Below are positions 43,339 through 50,000 of a DNA stretch of 50,000 bases, in pieces. The position numbers and the translations under genes were made by a program. Positions within the stretch are counted from its first letter, which is position 1. Each line of letters begins with the position of its first letter. Source of the DNA: Cryptococcus deneoformans JEC21 (lineage: Eukaryota > Basidiomycota > Tremellomycetes > Tremellales > Cryptococcaceae); the NCBI RefSeq assembly GCF_000091045.1, contig NC_006685.1, positions 1-50,000 of the forward strand, read 5' to 3'. The notes under the pieces were generated by a model. It worked only from the letters and a program-made list of their open reading frames with translations, was not told where the DNA came from and did not search any database.

Positions 43339-45089
43339 CTACTGTTGGCTGAATTGCGGTATCGATGAATATCGTTGTGGGTGACCGTACGATGGGAAAG
43401 AAGATTGCTTTTGAGGGAATCTATCTAATGAAGATGGCTGCTGAAATGTTTGACCGAAACTGCCAGATGAATCACCAAAATAAGGTTGGTGCCGTTGAGC
43501 GAATCCTCCCAAAGACGGAAATTGTTGGAAGTTGTCACGGAAGCTGCCAAAATGAGATGATGTATGCTGCGAACTGTTTCCGGTGGGCAAATGCGAACCA
43601 AGTCCCGAGTGGAACGGTGGTGACAAGTCCTGTAAGTAGAGGGAATCTCCATTAGAAGGGGGGAAATGCGAGGGTTGGCTCTGCGATCCATCTATTTCGT
43701 AACTTGACATGAATCTATCCCATGGCGATGCTTCTCTCTCACCTACTGACTATCAGCTTGGACAAGCTCCAGAAGCAACAATACAGACTTACCACTTTGT
43801 GACACTCTACTCAGCTTAGTTGCATTTTCCCATACATTCTTCGCATTACCAAAGTCGACACCTTTGCTAAGAGTATCTCCCAAAAGATCTCCAAACTCCC
43901 TCCCTTTCCTCACACTTTCAAATTGATGTTCCATACTCCTCACCATCCCGATCGTCGTCGCCCTCTCGTTTTCCACCGTCCTCTTTAATCCCATAAGACT
44001 GTCCTTCATTTCACTGAGATTTCGCAACAGCACAGGGTCTCGCGTACTCGCAATTACTTCAGCTGTTCCGCCAAACGTCTCTGCCACATCTAACCACGCA
44101 TCATCTCTATTCCTCGTACTTCGCTTCCACTTACTCATCTCCTGTTGCGCAGCAGTTTCGGCGTCCTTTGTCTGGCGGTCGGCAAGGTCTCGATGGGACT
44201 CCAACCACTGGGTCCACATATCCTTTACGGTCTCTTGAGGCTCCCAGAGTAATGGCGGAGGCCCCAAAGTCGGTGCTGGCTCCATCCATATCGAACCTGT
44301 TGATCTCCCTTTTCCATCTCCCAAAGAAGGCACTTGCACTACTCTTCCTATTCCCTTTATACCAATCGTTCGGGCAAGCTCCGGAGGCAGCGTGGTGCCC
44401 GTTGTTAATAAAGAACTTGAAGTGAAACCATTATACATGGATGGCTGAGAGGCTTGCTGTCCCCGTAGCTGGAGTAATCGGGAGGCTAAATTTGTCGATT
44501 TAGGCCCTGATACCCCGCTGGGTGCATACCCCTTCGATGTCGGATGTGCTGACATGGTGGTCGGTATATGAGTGAAAGTGGATGATGCAGTTCCATATGG
44601 CTGCCCTTGGGTAGCTATCGATGCCGGTGTCAAAACCTCGGGCTTTTCAACTGGAGGCGGTATGTTCGTGTTGAAAAGGCTATTCAAGATAGTTTGCCTA
44701 TCCAACTCATCCGGTCTACTCATCGGTTTTCCCTTGGGATGCCAACCGTCCTTCGAAGCCCAGGACGGTCTAACCGGTCGAGAGAATGGTGGGCCATTAG
44801 CTGGATCACCAGGGCGTATGATATCTGGTCCCGATCGAATACTTGCTGATGCCGATGTCCATTGGGTTGGAGGAGTTGAATTGAGAGGTGGGGCGGAAGG
44901 GTGTTGGGCACTGTAAGATGTCGCGTAAGTGTCGCTGAGAGTAGAAGGCGATGTGAAGGAATTGTTGGACAGATGAGGGTTGCAATGATCCCATGGAATT
45001 TGCCCAGCAGAATGGACAGAACGAAAGAAGTCGCTGGGGATTGACGACGCTGCCGAAGCCGCAGGGCGATAAAACTTGGGTATATTCAT
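43339..45089 (-). CDS. Unknown protein, tandem paralog B (long low-complexity arm plus coiled coil)
   Basis: Two exons (43793-45089 and 43339-43742, intron 50 nt) give 566 residues. No family is recognised. The first 270 residues are Ser/Pro/Thr-rich. Then comes RVVQVPSLGDGKG and, after a short spacer, TVKDMWTQWLESHRDLADRQ, matching the segment of paralog A in both sequence and order. A long helical region with heptads (about residues 320-430) leads to the intron, and the second exon starts with SPWDRFMSSYEID, parallel to paralog A's SDWEVFMDSRKDE. The tail is Gln/Ser/Phe-rich with FGQTFQQ-like phrases. Exon structure and intron placement agree between A and B. Function is unknown; assembly or scaffold roles are speculative. 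Confidence 0.74.
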
Positions 45090-45447
45090 TTGTGGTGGCT
45101 TGCCTTTTTTGAAAGCTTAAAATATCAGTCGGTTTATTTTTAGCACGTTCAAAATTGAGCGATGGTACTGTATTGGTAGTGATCATGTGGCGTGATGTAG
45201 AGCAATAGATGAACAAGCTGGAATGCTTGAGAGTATCTTCGTGCTGAAAATCACGGCTCTGAGTCGAGAGAGAAGAATGAATCGCCGACCTCGACTCGAG
45301 TTGGAAGGATGTATTAGTTTTCAGCTCAACGTCTGCAGTAACACCAACCATGAACATAAAGGATATACGCCTTCTCATACATGTACCGATCCTTTTTTCC
45401 AAAGGGTATACCCCCAGTCTCAATAACGTCTTCCCTTGTCTCTCTCC
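45090..45447. other. Intergenic, promoter of paralog B / 3' flank of Pol delta subunit gene
   Basis: About 360 bp between two minus-strand genes. No ORF of note. Confidence 0.45.
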
Positions 45448-47334
45448 TTATTTTTTCTTGAAGAAACCCATAAGCGTACTCTGCCCCCCAGTCGGTTTAC
45501 CCGCCGACTTCTTCATATTACCACCTGCACCCGCTCCACTCCCACTCCCCACGCTCGACGCTGATTCTCGAGCCTTCATAGGCGGCTTACTACCTCCCCT
45601 TTTGCTCGCCGGTTGGGCTCTCGGCTGAGTCTCAACTTGTTCCGGTTCGGATTCACCGGAGTATGACTCGTCGGTCCAGTAATCTTTTGATACTGTTTCG
45701 TCATGAGCACTTTGCTCACCTTTATTCGTACTTAAAGAAAAAATGTCACTTACCAAAGTATCCCTTGTCATCCTTTTCTCGTTTCGTCTTTTTAACTCTT
45801 CGGACTTTCCTTCCAGTAGCACTCTTTCTCAACGGCCTCGCCTCCTCCTTTGCCTTTGGTCTCGCAGCCAAAGGTTCCTCATTATCTGAAAAGTCGACGT
45901 CCATACCAGCCATAGCTTCGAGCGCTGCTTTGTCCTCCCTGGCCACCATTGAAGAGGTCGGTTCGAGCGCTGTCTTGCTGCTTCCACCCTTTGACGTTGG
46001 TGTTGATGCCTTGGCTTTAGCAGGCCCGGGCTCGTCTTCTTCAGTATCAGAATTGATGACACGTTTCTTGCTATTGGATTTATTGAGTGGTTGGGCCTTG
46101 TTTTTTGCAGGAGCAGTAGTGGCAGACGTGGACGAGCGAGACTATTTGCTCAGTTATAAGCACTTCGCATTTTCACCATAAACTGTACATAGGACCAGAC
46201 TCTTACCTGTAACGGCTCATCTTTAACGTCCTTGGTCGAGCCTTGCTTCTTAACTTCTTTCTTGGTTTGTTCTTTGACCATCTTTTCTTTCGGACCTCGA
46301 GCGAAAATAGAAGGGGCTGCGGCTTCTTTGATAGGAGGTTTGGCGGGGGCCAAGGGGTTTGGTTTGGCAGACGGTTTGAATGCGTGCCCAGTAATTGAAC
46401 CGTAGATGGATGAGTTGTACATATTCGCATTATCATGCAGTTCAAGACTGGCAATAAGGAATTGCGCCGGATCCTGGTAGATTTTGGTAAGCATAAGTTG
46501 CACAAGCATGCCCTTCACATCCGACATACTTTGACTGGAGCGGGTGAAAGAGCATAAATATGGATATTCAGCTCGCTTTCATCAAAAAGTGTCTTTTTCT
46601 CTACATAGATTTATCAGTTGGCAATCCTCATACATAATCAGAATGACAGTGGATAACTTACCTTCAAGCGCCTCGGCAGTTGCCAGTACGACTCCCCACC
46701 TCTTGACTCTCTCTCTCTTAAACCCAAGTTCGCCCAACCTCTTGCCACCACCGATTCCTCCGTCCCCTACTTGTGCACCTCTATCGTTACCCACCCCATC
46801 CATCCTCTCATCTTCATCGTCGGTACCCATCAATCCTATCCGCTGAGCTTTTGATTGTCCCTGAGACTGAGACTCTAATCCCTCAACATCTGAATCCCCC
46901 GCATCAGAGTTCTGGTCCATATCCACAATCTTCACCATCCCATCTCCCAGGTCGCGCAAACTTTTCCCGTCTTTCGAAGTCGTGCCGCTTTGGATGGTGG
47001 TTTGTGTCAAAACAGAGTTGGAGAGAAGAGGTCCAGTCAGGAGGTATGTAGCCGCAAGTGAGGGGTTGGCTTCAAAGTGTCTCAGCAGGATGCTATGGAG
47101 CAGTCAGTTATCTTCCTTCGAGTCCCTAAAAGTGGACATACTTTTTAGCTACGTTGACATGACATCCTATCTCTCTCGACACCGTCCGATAAGTCACCTA
47201 CAGCACGCCGTCGGACGTGAGTAGATGGCGATGACGGAAAGAGAACTGGAACTAAAACTCACAATCTTGCTTTCGCTTTCTATCCAATGCGTAAGCTTAC
47301 GCGTTACCTGCTTCTGCTCCTCCGGTGTTATCAT
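45448..47334 (-). CDS. DNA polymerase delta third subunit (POLD3/Cdc27/Pol32-like)
   Basis: Seven exons from the ATG at 47334 to the TAA at 45448 give about 500 residues. The N-terminus (TRKLTHWIESESKIVTYRTV, then SREIGCHVNVAKK) and ILLRHFEANP form the small winged-helix-like domain of POLD3. LFDESELNIHIYALSPAPVK is the conserved second part. The middle is Lys/Glu/Pro-rich and disordered. The protein ends with QSTLMGFFKKK, a PCNA-interacting (PIP) box at the extreme C-terminus, exactly as in Cdc27/Pol32/p66. The subunit links Pol delta to PCNA and supports processive lagging-strand and break-induced synthesis in the nucleus. Within the family an Asp/Glu-rich insert after the first domain (DSDVEGLESQ...) is larger than in yeast. 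Confidence 0.9.
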
Positions 47335-49466
47335 ATTTGAGAACAGACCGTATCAGAATGCTATGGATGAATTTGAGAATTTATGGGAGAGAAATACTGC
47401 TCTTGAGGATTCACCAGGGATTCACCACTGTTCGTTGTTGAGATTGACGCGTTTTTGACGCGACCTGCGAACATGAATTCTTCAAATTATTATGTTTTGC
47501 CAAACGAAAGTTGCTTGAGCTTGCTCAGATACATTTGCAGAATATTCGCAATTCAGCGCACGCAAGACAACCATATATATATTACATGCTCATGCTCGCG
47601 GGAAAAAGGGTGGACTATGTGATGAACAGCTTCTTCTAAGCATGAGAATAGTTATCAAGAGGCAAATATGCTGACTTTTGAACCAGTACAACTGAAATCA
47701 AGTGTCTTGCTCTCGTTGTGACGATCCTAATATTGTACGCCGTGCTATACATAGCGAAATGTTCGTTATGCGAGTTTAAAAGAAGAAACTGGAGCTTGCG
47801 GGGTAGAAAGAAGACGAATGAACAAGATGTAAGTGACAACGTACACGGATCGGGACAATGCAGACCTCTTCCTGCCTGAGATCCGGAACATTCTCCGGTT
47901 CTCGAGGATGGATCGGGACAAACAATTCTATTACGTAAATATTTTTGGTAATCTTTTTTTTTTAAAAAAAATCTAATTCGACTTCCACTCACTACTCACT
48001 GACTGGTTTGCGACGGACGCGACCGCAAGTCAGACATTCCTTTCGATATTACAAAAAAGACACATATCAGTTTACTAGTCCACAACAATTATCTCTCGTC
48101 GCGCATGCTAGTCCTCAACCTTTTCTTTATATAGACCTAAAGATCGGGCAAAAGGGTAGCCTTCAAAGAGGTATTGTAAGCAACTCTCCTTTCGTTGTTG
48201 TATGATCATGATCATCTTTGTGCGTGAGCATCGCAAGTTCCTTCCTCATTCGCCGAGTAGGTAGGCAGCTGAAGTGTGGCCTGTATCAGCCACACCATGA
48301 GACCTACATGCAGTGATCATCTAGGCCCTTAATTCCATTCTCTATTTATTTGACTTCATTGTCTATATACTACTTATTACTACTCATTAGTATTCTATGA
48401 GCTATGTACGAGGGAAGAAGAGGACGAGCGAACAGGCCCAAATATCTCCTGTGATGTCGACTGTTGTAACTGAAACAGGGGCAGGGAAAATGTTTTTCAA
48501 TTGAGTGATCCGTCTATCTTTTGCTTCTCAGTACAGTATATATAGGATGCGCCGTGCACCCTCGTCGCACTGTTTCTCGCGGAACTTCTGTCGGATCAGA
48601 CTGGTGTGTACACAGTTGAACATAATGGCCAGGATCACTCGCATCAGTAGACAGATGGTAAGTAATTAGCCTTTGCCTTAGAACATCCTTTTCTTTTTCT
48701 TTTCTTTTTCTAGATTACCCATCACTCTCATTATAACGTACTACTTCTAGTAGGCTGCTATTAATTAGTATGGAAGTACTGAAGAAGCAGTTGGTCTCAA
48801 CACAAGATGGTGGCAATGCACGCTTTTTCAGCCAGTGAGTTAACCACCTACTATTCACTGCTACGATATTTTGCCACACCGCAACGAACGCTATACAGAG
48901 CGCTGAAGTAAATGCAGTTGCGACACCGCTTTGTCATATTTAGCTTGTTGAACTGGTATTCACTCAGCACCTTCGTACAAACAGTCTCAGAGAGCAGTGT
49001 ACAAGATAGTGATGAGGAAAGACCAGAAAGCTACAAAAGAGAAAATTAAAGTAAGGTATAGAATCTGAACGAAAAAGACCACGTAGTCCTCTATCTAAAC
49101 GAGCAGCTAGACTAACTCCGTCATAGCCTTCATCAGTAAGTCCTCCTGCTTTGAATGCAATTTAGTTGTTACACAATGGATAGCCACCAATCTCTCCTTT
49201 ATTATTCTTCTACGATGGCGGCCAGCTGACAGACTCTTGTTAGCATCGATTTGTCCTACCATGGACAAATATGGGCGATGCACACCCAATGGGTGTCAAT
49301 GACAGCTCCACAATGAACTTTCTAGTAGCACCTAGCCTGTACAACCAAGGGTCACTCTGATTTTGCCTCTTTGACAAAGGCAGCTCCTAAACCGTCTATC
49401 TGACATTAGTCACCAAAGGCCTGAACGAATAATAGTTTGAAACAGGAATATTCACAAATATCAAAG
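47335..49466. other. 2.1-kb stretch with no supported gene
   Basis: Upstream of the Pol delta subunit gene. All ORFs are shorter than about 120 codons and lack protein character. A T/A homopolymer pair occurs at about 47954-47970, and a perfect 14-bp palindrome ATGATCATGATCAT at 48202-48215. A donor-like GTAAGT follows a mini-ORF at 48625, but the next exon stops within 20 codons. Any transcript here is likely non-coding. Confidence 0.45.
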
Positions 49467-49828
49467 ATGGAAGACTCAACCAACGTGCAGGGACTGCCAA
49501 CTGTCGCTGATGACGAAATCCTATCTGGGTGGAAGGCATCGAGGCGAAGCAGAACGACGGACATGACTCCGCAACGAGCTATTTTATATGCTTGCAATTC
49601 TGCCCTCGTCGACTGCATCCTTTTTTCTGTACGAACTAAACTTGGAACTTTTGATATCGCGGGCTCAAGATCTCTGGCATTGGTGGATCGAAGTATTCGT
49701 CGAGGGTGAGTAACCTGCAGTTCAGACAACGTAACAAACATCGGAATACCCTGTAACTAATAAATAGTACAAAGTTCTCAGAGTTCTATCTCTCTGTCAT
49801 AACTACATTCGTAATCGTCGTCTATTAG
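49467..49828 (+). CDS. Unknown two-exon membrane-like protein at window edge, possibly truncated
   Basis: Exon 1 (49467-49705) starts at an ATG (MEDSTNVQGLPT...) and ends at a strong donor, GTGAGT. Exon 2 (from 49768) continues in phase with FYLSVITTFVIVVY, a hydrophobic segment, and meets TAG at 49826-49828. A good donor, GTAAGT, sits exactly at that point. Using it and the acceptor at about 49901 would create a stop across the junction (TA|A), although the sequence after it (REMSHLWITFPILVFCM) reads like a continued membrane protein. The gene may therefore be a degenerate copy, or the true splice site differs. No family is recognised. The window ends before the locus can be closed. Confidence 0.4.
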
Positions 49829-50000
49829 TAAGTAAACGCTTCCCTGCCTTTCATCAAACGGTAAGTAACGGTGGGGGCTAAACTGGTATAAATGCCTACA
49901 GAAGAGAAATGTCACATTTATGGATCACATTCCCGATCCTCGTCTTCTGCATGGTAAAGCTGATTGCAAGATGCCAGAGAGGACAGTGACACCGCTACAG

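Noticed and set aside
48625..48780. Mini-ORF with a GTAAGT donor and pyrimidine-rich acceptor
   Set aside because: The spliced product is under 35 residues and shows no protein character; it may be a non-coding transcript.
1..50000. CRISPR arrays, bacterial operons, riboswitches
   Set aside because: The window is eukaryotic with spliceosomal introns; no spaced direct repeats of CRISPR type are present.

Overview
The window is a fungal chromosome end, most likely from the Cryptococcus neoformans/gattii complex or a close tremellomycete. The evidence is: (i) base 1 lies in C-strand telomeric repeats of the CCCCCTAA/CCCCTAA type; (ii) the repeats abut a 5'-truncated LINE that looks like the Cryptococcus telomeric element Cnl1; (iii) almost every gene is broken by many short (about 41-90 nt) GT-AG introns with CTRAY-like branch sites, so real genes had to be assembled by joining frames across splice sites. 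The species is inferred, not proven.

Layout. 1-26: telomere. 27-1686: LINE remnant (end of the reverse transcriptase, CCHC knuckle, restriction-like endonuclease, purine-rich tail). 1687-3809: an unrecognised gene with no visible start, against the LINE. 4655-6098 (-): Gfo/Idh/MocA oxidoreductase of the dihydrodiol dehydrogenase type. About 6785-7351 (+): weak spliced hypothetical. 7675-9901 (-): unknown protein with a C-terminal Cys-rich finger. 11155-14344 (+): UBA-UIM-UIM-USP protein of USP25/28 architecture, with Thr in place of the catalytic Cys and an apparent +1 frameshift. 14863-15632 (-): LURP-one-related protein. 17147-18817 (+): unknown. 19213-23574 (-): chitin synthase with about 24 exons. 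24247-26593 (-): hexose-type sugar transporter. 28583-28962 (+): possible three-exon small gene.

From 29 kb the gene density is higher: LigD-type 3'-phosphoesterase (29146-30402, -) divergent from a cupin (30765-31337, +); Mrh4-like mitochondrial DEAD-box helicase (31726-33851, -) divergent from a fatty acid elongase (34950-36487, +); Per1/PGAP3 (37321-38648, -) convergent with the elongase and divergent from an ectonucleotide pyrophosphatase/phosphodiesterase (38990-41108, +). Next come two same-strand genes of unknown function (41237-42479 and 43339-45089, both -) that look like diverged tandem paralogs, then the third subunit of DNA polymerase delta (45448-47334, -). A 2.1-kb stretch without genes leads to a partial membrane-protein-like ORF at the right edge.

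The genes do not form one pathway. Several serve the cell surface and ER (chitin synthase, elongase, GPI remodelling, surface phosphodiesterase, sugar uptake) and two serve DNA repair or replication (LigD-type phosphoesterase, Pol delta subunit), but no operon-like or cluster logic is evident. The best candidates for something undescribed are the tandem paralog pair, the inactive USP-like protein, and the unresolved gene at the telomere-LINE boundary. All splice models were read by eye from GT/AG signals and frame continuity.
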